64,000 nucleotides of DNA from Sporomusa silvacetica DSM 10669 (GTDB taxonomy: Bacteria > Bacillota > Negativicutes > Sporomusales > Sporomusaceae), in NCBI RefSeq assembly GCF_002257705.1, contig NZ_LSLK01000114.1, positions 62,001-126,000 of the forward strand, in the 5' to 3' direction. Below the pieces are notes generated by a model that was not told the DNA's origin, searched no databases, and was given only the letters and a program-made list of their open reading frames with translations. Positions 8,146 through 16,184 of this stretch are shown here, one piece after another (the first letter of the stretch is position 1; each line of letters begins with the position of its first letter). Both the position numbers and the translations under genes were made by a program.

Positions 8146-9039
8146 TTATCGCAAAGAACACTCGTTTGGAAAAAACCGCCGCAGTCGATCAGGCAGGCAC
8201 GTAAAATCTGAAGCTAATACTTTGGGAGGAAAATAAATAAGCCCTGCTTTTTTCAAGCACGGCGCCCCCGACGCAAGCAAAAATTCCAGAAATGCAAGTG
8301 CCAATTCCTGATTTGGCGCTCCTTCCACAAGAGTAATTCCATACATAATAGGCTCCCCTTTTACAGTCATCCATGTACCAGTTTTTTTACCAGATAGTTG
8401 GATTTCTGCCTGCTGATAATTGTCTTTGTATTCTGCCGATGAAAAATTGATAGCTGTTGGTAGGCTGACAAATTGATAACCATTTTGCCTGGCAGTCGAT
8501 TCGTACCCAAAAAAGTAATCCAACTCACCAGCCATCAGCATGGCACGAATGGTTTCTCTGTCTGTAAGGATATTCGTTGTAGTAATCTTTGACAACAACT
8601 GTTGATATAAGCCTGCCACCTTATAATGTCTTTCCGCCAACTGCCAACATAGCCGGGCACGATAGCCAGCAGGGTCCAATTCTGGGTCAGTATGGCCGTA
8701 GACCACTCCCTCCCGCAGTAAAATTTCAAACCAGTTATCTTGGTTTATTTCGCCTGCAAACTTACTTTTGTCAGTAAAAGAAAGGACTAACTGATTTCCG
8801 GCAAAAAGAATATTGAATCGGGCGTAATCTGGTTTCATCAAATTTTCAATGACCTGATAATCGGCTGAAGCTACAATGTCACAAAGACGTCCTTGGTCGG
8901 TCACCTTGCGCACTGCCTGCCGGGCGCCGCTCCCTTCCATATGGATGCTAACTCCCGGGTGCTGCTTCTCAAAATATTGTGCTAGTTGTCTTAAGGGCTC
9001 ACTTAAACTACCGGCATGAAATATAATTAGTTCCGATAT
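8146..9039 (-). CDS. ModA/WtpA-like oxyanion-binding protein without signal peptide; apparent ATA start
   Basis: From the first in-frame ATG (8940) the protein would lack the ligand-binding N-terminus. Reading upstream adds LIIFHAGSLSEPL and EGSGARQA, the two anion-binding loops typical of WtpA/ModA-type molybdate/tungstate binders. The frame is open only back to a TGA at 9048-9046. There is no ATG, GTG or TTG in the added part, but ATA at 9039 sits 9 bases after a perfect AGGAGG. Either a rare ATA start is used or a former ATG has decayed. There is no signal peptide in either case, so it may be cytoplasmic (a sensor or store) or non-functional. The later part has normal lobe-2 features (AFLEFLLASGA). 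Confidence 0.7.
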   Translation of the reverse strand: MSELIIFHAGSLSEPLRQLAQYFEKQHPGVSIHMEGSGARQAVRKVTDQGRLCDIVASADYQVIENLMKPDYARFNILFAGNQLVLSFTDKSKFAGEINQDNWFEILLREGVVYGHTDPELDPAGYRARLCWQLAERHYKVAGLYQQLLSKITTTNILTDRETIRAMLMAGELDYFFGYESTARQNGYQFVSLPTAINFSSAEYKDNYQQAEIQLSGKKTGTWMTVKGEPIMYGITLVEGAPNQELALAFLEFLLASGAPCLKKAGLIYFPPKVLASDFTCLPDRLRRFFPNECSLR

Positions 9040-9049
9040 TTGTAATCAC

Positions 9050-9116
9050 CTCCTACTGTCACACCCCTAGCTCTGGAAATCATCGTGCAGACGTTGATCA
9101 CCAGAGCCGGAGCATT
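9050..9116 (-). ncRNA. Structured leader, possibly a divergent Moco/Tuco-type RNA
   Basis: Minus strand GCUCCGGCUCUGG...CCAGAGC forms a 7-bp stem (9107-9070) with an inner AUCA/UGAU helix. Its 5' side resembles the start of the candidate riboswitch at 509 (ACUCCGAAUCUGG). The conserved GAAAGG end is not clear; the AGGAGG ribosome site lies where it would be expected. It directly precedes the oxyanion-binding gene, so control by translation is plausible. Confidence 0.35.
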
Positions 9117-9169
9117 TAATTCACTTCCTTCGAGGCTTCTTTTTAGAGAGGCTCATGGTTTATAGCATT

Positions 9170-10054
9170 CTACTTAGCTAAATCTTCCACTTTTTTACCT
9201 GCATCTGGTACGAAAAGCGGCTGACCATATTTACTTACGCCGAAGTCCTTGATGATGGCTTGGCCTTCATCAGACACCATGAAATCAGCAAACGCCTTGG
9301 CTCCATCTGTATTAACTTTAGAGAACTTCGCAACGTTTACTTCCATTACATGATAAATGTTAAGCAGCGCTGGCTCTTTTTCTAAAACAATATCCAAATC
9401 CAAGTTCTTTTTCTGAGCAAGATAAGAAGCGCGGTCTGTTAATGTGTATCCCTTTTTCTCAGAGGCAATCTTCAGCGTTTGTCCCATGCCCGCACCAGTT
9501 TCCTGATACCATTCTCCTTTAGGGCTTATGGCTGCGTTTTTCCAGAAGCTTTTCTCCATTTTGTGAGTTCCCGAATCGTCACCACGCGAAACAAAGACAG
9601 TTGCAGTTCCTGCAATTTTTTTGAAGGCATCTACTGTGGTTTTTAGGCTTTTAACGCCTGCAGGATCATCCTGGGGTCCGACGAGTATGAAGTCATTGTG
9701 CATAACCAAACGCCTGTTAACCGCTGCTCCACTGTCAACCACTTTCTTTTCAGCTTCAGGAGCATGAACAAGCAACACATCAGCTTCTCCCTTTTCTCCC
9801 ATAGCAAGGGCTTGACCAGTACCTACTGAAATAGTTTTAACTTTATAGCCAGTCTTTTTCTCAAAAGCGGGGATGATTTCATCAAGCAATCCACTATCTT
9901 GGGTGCTTGTGGTTGTAGCAAGGATAATGTCTTTATTAGCTGGAGCAACCTCAGCTTTGTTCTGTTTCGTTTCATTTGAGGAGCAGGCCGCTATTGTAAG
10001 TGAAAAGGCAACTAGCAACACAAGCATTATATAAAGCAGATTCTTATTTCTCAT
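9170..10054 (-). CDS. tupA: Tungstate-binding lipoprotein
   Basis: 294 residues, lipoprotein signal with Cys at about 24 (IAACSS), then the TupA signature TTTSTQDSGLLDEIIPAFEK and later FVSRGDDSGTHKMEKSFW and WYQETGAGMGQTL, the oxyanion-binding loops. It captures tungstate with very high affinity for aldehyde:ferredoxin oxidoreductases or W-formate dehydrogenases, common in this group. The usual partners tupB and tupC are not adjacent; downstream on the same strand comes the ModA/WtpA-like gene and FecBCD-type importer. A Moco-family RNA lies upstream (10274-10372), fitting cofactor feedback. Confidence 0.93.
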   Translation of the reverse strand: MRNKNLLYIMLVLLVAFSLTIAACSSNETKQNKAEVAPANKDIILATTTSTQDSGLLDEIIPAFEKKTGYKVKTISVGTGQALAMGEKGEADVLLVHAPEAEKKVVDSGAAVNRRLVMHNDFILVGPQDDPAGVKSLKTTVDAFKKIAGTATVFVSRGDDSGTHKMEKSFWKNAAISPKGEWYQETGAGMGQTLKIASEKKGYTLTDRASYLAQKKNLDLDIVLEKEPALLNIYHVMEVNVAKFSKVNTDGAKAFADFMVSDEGQAIIKDFGVSKYGQPLFVPDAGKKVEDLAK

Positions 10055-10113
10055 TTTTAACCTCCAAAATTTTTTTAGTCTACCAGAATTTATAACTAAA
10101 TTCTGTTGACATA

Positions 10114-10175
10114 AGAACGACTAAGGCTTCTGCCGGCGTCCTGAGGGACTTGGCACAAGCCAAGTCTTTTCTTAT
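10114..10175 (+). repeat. Dispersed repeat family A, truncated short form
   Basis: Retains AACGACTAAGGCTTCTGCCG through CCAAGTCTTTTCTTAT but lacks the first TCCAG hairpin. Lies in the tupA leader between the riboswitch candidate and the gene. Confidence 0.75.
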
Positions 10176-10273
10176 TTTTTATAGAAATTACTTCAGACTT
10201 TTTCCAGCCGGCGAATTCGGGAAAAAGAGCGGTTCACCATAAAACTCCCCCTTCAAAATATAGAAACCAGATT

Positions 10274-10372
10274 CCCCCCCTTTCTCTCCTAGGACGCATG
10301 CCAGTTTCCTTGTAAACACTACAACCCTGGAGAACATAGTTCTTACTATTAGTTAACCAGGGTCGAAGCAGA
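10274..10372 (-). ncRNA. Candidate Moco/Tuco riboswitch upstream of tupA
   Basis: Minus strand: a 7-bp stem ACCCUGG/CCAGGGU (10363-10323) containing an AUAGU/ACUAU inner hairpin, then a GUUU...AAAC element with AAGGAAAC, then GUCCUAGGAG-AGAAAGG. The order of elements follows the Moco motif as I remember it, and the position before a tungstate uptake gene is what that class would predict. Confidence 0.55.
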
Positions 10373-10452
10373 TTATAACAGAGACATAACATGATTCCCC
10401 GTCTATATTTCTAGATAGAAATATATTATCCTTTTTCCCCTAAAAAATTTCC

Positions 10453-11535
10453 TTATTTCCCTTTCACCTTGGCTATCAATATATTCTTTCCATTCTCATA
10501 GCTGTAGCGGATACTTTCACATGTGCCCTTTATAAGCATTAATCCGATATCATCGTCTCGCACGCCTTCCTCAAGCGGGTTTGCAGAAACTCCCATGCTT
10601 TCAAACACAAATTCTAATTGGCCACTTTTTTCTGAATAGGCAAAGGTAAGTGTAATATCGGAAAACTCTGTTTGCAAACCTAAAACTTCCTCAACAAGCA
10701 GCAGCACATTACTAGAAACTTTTTTTGGTAATAGATGTTTTGCACAAAAGGCTTCAATTTCTGCGTTCATAGCATACAGATCATAATTTTTACTACCAAT
10801 ATGGTAATTAAAGCTACGTATTCTGTTAATAAATGTTTTTGTTTTCTCCTTTTGCGGATTTTCAAATATCTGTTGTGGTGTACCCTCCTCGTAAATTATC
10901 CCCTCGTCCATATAAAATACACGACTTGAGATATTGCGGGCAAATTCCATTTCATGGGTAACAATCATCATCGTCATACCAGCTTTGGCAAGACCTCGGA
11001 TAACCGCTAAAACCTCACTCACCATTGTCGGGTCCAGAGCTGATGTCGGTTCATCAAATAGCAAAACCTCCGGATCCATGGCAAGGCAGCGGGCAATGGC
11101 CACCCTTTGCTTTTGCCCCCCAGATAGTTCATCAGGAAAGCTGTCCGCTTTCTCGGCAAGCCCAACTAGCTTCAGCAGTTCTAACGCTTTGCTCTCTGCA
11201 ATGGCTTTGCTTTTGCCCAGTAGTTTGATTGGTCCGATAGTGAGATTTCCTAACACAGATAGATGCGAATACAAATTAAATGATTGAAACACCATACCGA
11301 CTTTTTGGCGTATTTGGGGAATATTTGTGGTTTTTGCCAACAAAGCAGTATTGTCAATAAAGATACTGCCGCTGCTGGGAATTTCCAGGAGATTAATACA
11401 ACGTAAAAATGTGCTTTTTCCTGTGCCGGAGGGCCCGATTATCGAAACAACCTCACCTTTTTGTATATGGGCGCTTACATCTTTTAGCACCATAAGCCCG
11501 CCATAGCTTTTAGAAAGATGTTCGGTTTTAATCAT
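10453..11535 (-). CDS. Amino-acid ABC importer ATPase fused to an RsbW-like ATPase domain
   Basis: 360 residues, about 120 longer than ordinary GlnQ-type ATPases. Residues 1-240: Walker A GPSGTGKST, signature LSGGQKQR, Walker B VLLFDEPTSALD, His switch IVTHEM. Residues about 245-360 resemble the GHKL anti-sigma kinase fold: LLLVEEVLGL in the N-box place (the usual Asn is replaced), DDDIGLMLIK in the G-box place, and the final GKNILIAKVKG strand. That domain binds ATP in RsbW; here it might sense energy or a partner, but the missing N-box Asn makes catalysis doubtful. The start overlaps the permease-fusion gene by 8 bp, so the two are co-translated. Confidence 0.85.
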   Translation of the reverse strand: MIKTEHLSKSYGGLMVLKDVSAHIQKGEVVSIIGPSGTGKSTFLRCINLLEIPSSGSIFIDNTALLAKTTNIPQIRQKVGMVFQSFNLYSHLSVLGNLTIGPIKLLGKSKAIAESKALELLKLVGLAEKADSFPDELSGGQKQRVAIARCLAMDPEVLLFDEPTSALDPTMVSEVLAVIRGLAKAGMTMMIVTHEMEFARNISSRVFYMDEGIIYEEGTPQQIFENPQKEKTKTFINRIRSFNYHIGSKNYDLYAMNAEIEAFCAKHLLPKKVSSNVLLLVEEVLGLQTEFSDITLTFAYSEKSGQLEFVFESMGVSANPLEEGVRDDDIGLMLIKGTCESIRYSYENGKNILIAKVKGK

Positions 11536-13120
11536 TTGTCACCCTCCCTGCTTTACGATTTCTTTTCGGATTACTTCTTGCTTCCATATAGTCCAGAACA
11601 AGAGCAAGTGACCATGAAACAAGGAAGTAAAGCACAGCAACCATGATAAGTGGGAAGAACGCATCGAAGGTGCGACTTCTGATAATATCGCTGGCCTTTG
11701 TCAAGTCCTGTACCGCAATGTAACCAACTATTGAAGTCATCTTTACTAAGGAAATAAACTCTCCCTTATAGACCGGAAGCGCCCGTCGTATTGCCTGTGG
11801 CATTATAATATAAAGGAAAGTCTGGGTTTTGGTAAAGCCTCCTGCAATCCCCGCTTCGGTTTGACCGTTATCTATGCTTTCAATTGACATCCTAAACATT
11901 TCAGAAACATAAGCTGCAAAATTCATACCAAATGCTAAAACAGCCACAAGGCTAGGGTTAATATCTATCGAGGCAAACACCACATAATAGATAATCATAA
12001 GCAGCACAAGTACTGGGATTCCCCGCATGATGGAAATATAGAACTTGGCGATAGTAATTGCAAGCCGATTTCTGCTCATTCGCATAAAACAGACCAAAGC
12101 GCCAAGCAGAGTACCAAAAATTGCAGCCACCAGAGCGATTACCGCAGTTGTTTTTAAGCCGTCAAGTATAAGTAAATAGCGATTTTCACGTATAATATTA
12201 TTATGAAACCTATCGGATAGATTTTTTATAAATGGTATGGCAGTTACCGTATCTGGCTGTTCATCATATTTGGCGATATTCTTTTTAAGGGCAAACACGC
12301 TGACCCCCAATTCATAATAGGGGTCAGAAAAATCAATTTGCTGCTTTCTTTCTTCTGTTATCATCACGCTACTGGCAAACATGTCAATCTTTTTGGTGGA
12401 AACAGCGGCAATTAAACTGCCAAACTCTGTATCGACCAGTTTAAGTTCTTTCCCCAGATAGGCCGCAAATCGTTCAGAAAGTTCGACATCAAAACCTACC
12501 AACTTATTATCTTTAACAATCGCGAAAGGCAGTCCTTTATCACTTACCATACCTACGATAAGGACACCGTTGGTTTTTGGATTATCAATCACAGGCATAT
12601 CGGTAATACCGTTATTGATCCAACGATTAACCATATCGTCATACACGCCATTTTCTTTGCTTTGCTTTAGAAAAGCATTAAACTTTTCTCGCAAACCGCT
12701 ATTTTGCTTATTAAAGCCAATACCAATAGGAATTAAATACACTCTTTCTTCCAAAAAAGCCAATTCATTATCGTTCCGAAAGATTTCGATCAGTGTTTCC
12801 CGGTTATAAAAAGCGGCGTCAACTTTTCCAGACTTTACGCCGAGAATTAGGTCTGGCAGGCTTTTATACTGCAATAGTTCCGCCTGGGGATATGTTTTGG
12901 TTGCGTATGCATCGTGAATAGAACCGAGTAAAATCCCAATGCGTTTATCTTTTAGATCCGCAGCTGTTTTTAGCTTAGTGCTCTCAGTTATTACGGCAGT
13001 TTTTGTATCACCCTGCACGGCCGTTGACGACTCTGTGGGTTTTCCGTTTCCGCCATTACACCCGACGAGCGACAAAAGCATAATAAAAAGCAATACTACC
13101 ATAACCGCTTTGTTTTTCAT
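11528..13120 (-). CDS. Amino-acid ABC importer: permuted binding domain fused to permease
   Basis: 530 residues with lipoprotein Cys at about 21 (LVGC). Residues 50-175 (ADLKDKRIGILLGS ... DDMVNRWINNG) match the second half of SBP_bac_3 proteins. Residues 185-285 (NGVLIVGMVSDKG, LVGFDVELSERFA, ITEERKQQIDFSDPYY) match the first half, so the binding domain appears circularly permuted. Residues 315-515 are a HisM-type permease with four to five membrane helices and the EAGIAGGFTKTQTF coupling motif. A binding domain tethered to its channel needs no free periplasmic protein. The polar amino acid carried is unknown. Confidence 0.88.
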   Translation of the reverse strand: MKNKAVMVVLLFIMLLSLVGCNGGNGKPTESSTAVQGDTKTAVITESTKLKTAADLKDKRIGILLGSIHDAYATKTYPQAELLQYKSLPDLILGVKSGKVDAAFYNRETLIEIFRNDNELAFLEERVYLIPIGIGFNKQNSGLREKFNAFLKQSKENGVYDDMVNRWINNGITDMPVIDNPKTNGVLIVGMVSDKGLPFAIVKDNKLVGFDVELSERFAAYLGKELKLVDTEFGSLIAAVSTKKIDMFASSVMITEERKQQIDFSDPYYELGVSVFALKKNIAKYDEQPDTVTAIPFIKNLSDRFHNNIIRENRYLLILDGLKTTAVIALVAAIFGTLLGALVCFMRMSRNRLAITIAKFYISIMRGIPVLVLLMIIYYVVFASIDINPSLVAVLAFGMNFAAYVSEMFRMSIESIDNGQTEAGIAGGFTKTQTFLYIIMPQAIRRALPVYKGEFISLVKMTSIVGYIAVQDLTKASDIIRSRTFDAFFPLIMVAVLYFLVSWSLALVLDYMEARSNPKRNRKAGRVTND

Positions 13121-13136
13121 AACTTCGCTCCTTTAC

Positions 13137-13202
13137 TTATAAACCACCTCTTAGCATTAAACAGATAAACTTCTTTACCAATCCGGCAAGTGTACCGCAC
13201 AC
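13137..13202 (-). CDS. Possible 21-residue peptide upstream of the amino-acid importer
   Basis: GTG at 13202 behind AAAGGAGGCGAATT encodes MCGTLAGLVKKFICLMLRGG-L and stops 16 bp before the importer gene. Two Cys, a basic centre and a hydrophobic end. It may be a leader peptide coupling translation to the importer or a small membrane peptide. I do not recognise it. Confidence 0.35.
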   Translation of the reverse strand: MCGTLAGLVKKFICLMLRGGL

Positions 13203-13256
13203 AATTCGCCTCCTTTACCTATACATGGGCATCTGCTTGCATGTGATATTTATTAT

Positions 13257-13305
13257 GAGAAAATAGCGATAACTTACTGAAAAAGTAAGTTATCGCTATT
13301 TTCTC
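13257..13305. terminator. Perfect 21-bp inverted repeat
   Basis: GAGAAAATAGCGATAACTTAC and its exact complement flank a 7-base loop TGAAAAA. It stands about 50 bp upstream of the small peptide and may end transcription from the right (the PLP-enzyme gene) in both directions. There is no long T run on either side. Confidence 0.6.
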
Positions 13306-13407
13306 TACATTTAATCGTATTTCCTGCTATATTTTTACATGAGCATTAGAATTTTGCCACTCAATAGCGGGAATTCAAACCTGGAAAGGGGCCGTAATAC
13401 GACTTTT

Positions 13408-13600
13408 TGCTAATTGAGATAATCAAGAGTTACCCCCGCATCTACATTATCAAAAATAAAATAGCCATATATTTGCTATAACAAAGGCGACTCTACTCAA
13501 ATTGATAATAGTCAACGTAATGTCTGACAAATTTGCAAAGTCGACTACAATCTGTGTACTATCTGTTTCCTACATGAATTAGCAAATTTCAATCTACTAT
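13408..13600 (-). pseudogene. Internally deleted copy of the diguanylate cyclase gene
   Basis: The first part (13408-13457) equals the 3' end of the GGDEF gene at 16780 onward. It then jumps, at an A-rich junction, to sequence equal to that gene's 5' end (17882-17990) and upstream region. About 1.05 kb of the middle is missing, including the GGDEF domain, and the start codon is also lost (five bases deleted). It is dead, but shows the gene was once duplicated here. Confidence 0.9.
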
Positions 13601-13628
13601 TACTATGGGTATTGACGACGAAGTTCAT

Positions 13629-13789
13629 CGTCCTAAAGGACTTGGCTTGTGCCAAGTCCTTTAGGACGGCCGAATTGCTATGCCATCCATGGCGCAATCG
13701 GCACTAGCGCCATCCGGGCGCGTCGCCGGCGGAAGCAGCCTGTGCCCTTTAGGGGTATAGTCGTTCAATTCAGGGAAAGCTAATATCCA
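13629..13789 (-). repeat. Dispersed repeat family A, long form, inverted
   Basis: Reverse-complement copy of the 835-985 element, with a small extra segment near 13731-13758 and a divergent TCCAG end. Confidence 0.8.
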
Positions 13790-13842
13790 AACAAATTTAT
13801 TATCTGTCATTGAACATTTACTAATCACTCGTCTCACCACAT

Positions 13843-14934
13843 TTAATCAGATTTAAGGCCCGCTCCACACATAGGAATCAAGCAATCCGATGTCTTGCCG
13901 TTCAGTTCACAATATTTTAAATAGGCTGCATAAGTGGCTGCGGTTGTATGTTCACAGTAAATACCCTTTGCAGCAAGCGCCATTCTGGCTTCCATAATTC
14001 GATTTTCTGGAGCCGTAATCATTTCGATATTGTACTTGTAGGTATATTCCAAAATTTCGTCACCGCGCATAGGTACGCCGATTGCAATTCCCTCGGCCAT
14101 TGTCGGTGCAGGGGTTACCGTAACTGGATGCTTTTCTCCGGTTAGCACTGCTTTCACGAAAGGATCGCAGTACTCGCTTTGAACGGCCACGATATGCGGC
14201 ATTTTCTCAATGACAGCACTTTCTAGGAATTCTTCCAAGGCATTTACAATGCCGATGAATAGTGTGCCGTTACCTAGCGGGACAAAGATATTTGCAGGAA
14301 TTCTGGTCAACTGCTCATAAACTTCGTAAATATAAGTTTTCGTACCTTCATAGAAGAATGGATTATATACATGATTTGCGTAATACCTTCCCTTTGCAGC
14401 TACTTTTGCTCTGCAGACATTTGCACAGTTATCTCTCGTGCCGGGGACAATATTGACTCGTGCATTGTGGGATTTGATCATATTGATCTTCTTCGGTGAT
14501 GTTCCTTCCGGAACAAAAATTTCACAATCAATACCAGCCTTTGCACAGTAAGCCGCCACGCTGTTTCCGGCATTACCACTGCTATCTTGGACGACGGAAT
14601 CCACTCCAATCGCTTTGCAGTGAGCGATCAGTACGGCTGCGCCTCTGTCCTTAAAAGACAATGTCGGCATGAAATAATCCATTTTAAGCAAAACATCTTC
14701 ATCAAATGGAATGATAGGCGTCATGCCTTCACCTAAGCTGATTTCGCGCCACTGCTCCCCCTCCAGGGGCATGAAAGCCCGATAGCGGAAAATACTCCAA
14801 GTATCCCGGTCAACTAATGCTAGATCAAACTTCGGCGGCTGATAATCCAGTTTCCAAAGACCGCCACAATCGCACTTCGCGTTTCGTGTTGTCACCTCAA
14901 CTGAGGTTCCACATTTCGAACAAATATATTTCAT
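13843..14934 (-). CDS. Threonine synthase-like PLP enzyme
   Basis: 363 residues. An N-terminal zinc ribbon (Cys4, Cys7, Cys20, Cys22) is followed by a fold-type II PLP core. The Schiff-base lysine is in TLSFKDRGAAV (about 90-100), the serine/asparagine loop in DSSGNAGNSVAAY, and the phosphate loop in PLGNGTLF. Threonine synthases and related ammonia-lyases or diaminopropionate-type enzymes share this plan. The protein is about 360 residues, at the short end. Its start overlaps the DauR-like regulator upstream by 4 bp, so a catabolic role (serine/threonine or a D-amino acid deamination) is as likely as threonine synthesis. A fragment of a second copy lies at 19339-19467. Confidence 0.75.
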   Translation of the reverse strand: MKYICSKCGTSVEVTTRNAKCDCGGLWKLDYQPPKFDLALVDRDTWSIFRYRAFMPLEGEQWREISLGEGMTPIIPFDEDVLLKMDYFMPTLSFKDRGAAVLIAHCKAIGVDSVVQDSSGNAGNSVAAYCAKAGIDCEIFVPEGTSPKKINMIKSHNARVNIVPGTRDNCANVCRAKVAAKGRYYANHVYNPFFYEGTKTYIYEVYEQLTRIPANIFVPLGNGTLFIGIVNALEEFLESAVIEKMPHIVAVQSEYCDPFVKAVLTGEKHPVTVTPAPTMAEGIAIGVPMRGDEILEYTYKYNIEMITAPENRIMEARMALAAKGIYCEHTTAATYAAYLKYCELNGKTSDCLIPMCGAGLKSD

Positions 14935-15641
14935 TTTTCATCAACCTCTTCGTTTTCACCAGCATATTGAGGTGTTATTTTTTCCATAAGCATAGCCTCT
15001 CTGATTTTATTTTTCCCTCTCACTTCGTCTAAGTAACTGTAAATAGTTACTTTCGACAAGCCCATGCTTACAGCCACTTTGTCAATCGCACCTTTGACTA
15101 AAAATATTCCCTTTTCATCCATGAAGCGTATGATTTCCAGATTATGTTTTCTTTTTTGGTTACCAGTAGCGGTATTGGCGATGATGTTGTCAATCAATTC
15201 GTCAACGATAGTTAGTACGTCTTGATCTGGTACTTCGTCTTCCGGAGAGGGTATCGCGGAAAAAGAGACAGGCAGAAAACCAGCTAGCTCTTCCTGGATT
15301 AAATATGGTATGGTTAAGTCATAATTGATGCAGAGCATTCCCACCACTTCTCCTTCGGGGTTGCGAAGCAGCGCAGAAGACGATTTGATTTTCTTGCCGT
15401 CTTCCGTTTCAAAAACATAGTTCACAGTACAATCATCTTTAAACTTTTTGTTGAGTAAAACTTGACGGATGAGATGATCGAAGGACTGCCCTTCTTTCCG
15501 TCCAGTTACAATACCGTTGGCCACATACACCACTGAACTGTCTGGCTGTGTCAAATCATGTATTACTACTTCGCAACTTTTTCCAAATGTCTGTGTAAGC
15601 ATGTTTGCTACTGGAATATATGCCTTTAAGATCGGATGCAA
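14931..15641 (-). CDS. YheO/DauR-family transcriptional regulator
   Basis: 236 residues: a PAS-like YheO sensor domain (about 5-115; SCEVVIHDLTQPDSSVVYVANG and GMLCINYDLT are typical) and a C-terminal HTH (about 165-220; VDKVAVSMGLSKVTIYSYLDEV region). DauR proteins control D-amino-acid catabolism; this one most likely governs the PLP enzyme it overlaps. TTG start at 15641 follows AAGGAGGGATAAAG. There is no membrane segment. Confidence 0.85.
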   Translation of the reverse strand: MHPILKAYIPVANMLTQTFGKSCEVVIHDLTQPDSSVVYVANGIVTGRKEGQSFDHLIRQVLLNKKFKDDCTVNYVFETEDGKKIKSSSALLRNPEGEVVGMLCINYDLTIPYLIQEELAGFLPVSFSAIPSPEDEVPDQDVLTIVDELIDNIIANTATGNQKRKHNLEIIRFMDEKGIFLVKGAIDKVAVSMGLSKVTIYSYLDEVRGKNKIREAMLMEKITPQYAGENEEVDEK

Positions 15642-15888
15642 CTTTATCCCTCCTTGTTCTTTATATAATTTTTTATATTAACATTAGCATTTATCAATGT
15701 TTTCGTCAATTGAATCTGTAATAAATTCTAATTAAGTGCTATTTTATATATTTTTTTATGTATTGATTTTAATTCATTTAAAAAAAGCCCACCTTCATGC
15801 AACTCCGAGAAGGCAACTAATAAAGTATATTGTACCGGCTCTGGCTGCCGCCGCAATATAATTCATTAGTTAGGAATGTAAAGCTAAA
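15642..15888. other. Non-coding, A-T rich
   Basis: Upstream of the DauR-like gene. I see only A-T rich sequence that presumably holds its promoter, and no gene. Confidence 0.4.
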
Positions 15889-16069
15889 GTGAGGAAGAAA
15901 CGCCTTTAAAGGTTGGGATTTTTCTTATTTGTACGGCAGATGGAAGATTGAAAAGGTTATATATATCAAAGAAACAGCACATCGGTTTATTGTTGCTGCA
16001 AAAAGATTATCTAGTGCAAAACCTAATATATATTTAAATTTTTATGGAGCCCTCGTACACTGGGCTCCA
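15889..16069 (+). pseudogene. Frame-shifted remnant of a SAM-dependent methyltransferase N-terminus
   Basis: One frame reads EEETPLKV and the next GWDFSYLYGRWK, together resembling the opening of class I methyltransferases (…KGWDFSYLxGR). The reading then runs into GALVHWAP and a stop inside a hairpin. No methyltransferase core follows. Confidence 0.35.
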
Positions 16070-16073
16070 TAAA
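16041..16073. terminator. Hairpin between gene remnants
   Basis: TTTATGGAGCCC and GGGCTCCATAAA around a 9-base loop; probably ends the leftward HXXEE transcript. Confidence 0.6.
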
Positions 16074-16184
16074 CTTATCCATATGCTACATTCAAAAAAC
16101 CTATCTGCAAATCACTATCAGTTCATGCACGGATGCTGGTATTACCCCGTTCTTCGCGTGCTTTTTCTACGGGTTAAAAAACAA

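Noticed and set aside
8146..8940. Oxyanion-binding gene starting at the ATG at 8940
   Set aside because: This start removes the first ligand-binding loop, and homologous sequence clearly continues upstream to 9039.
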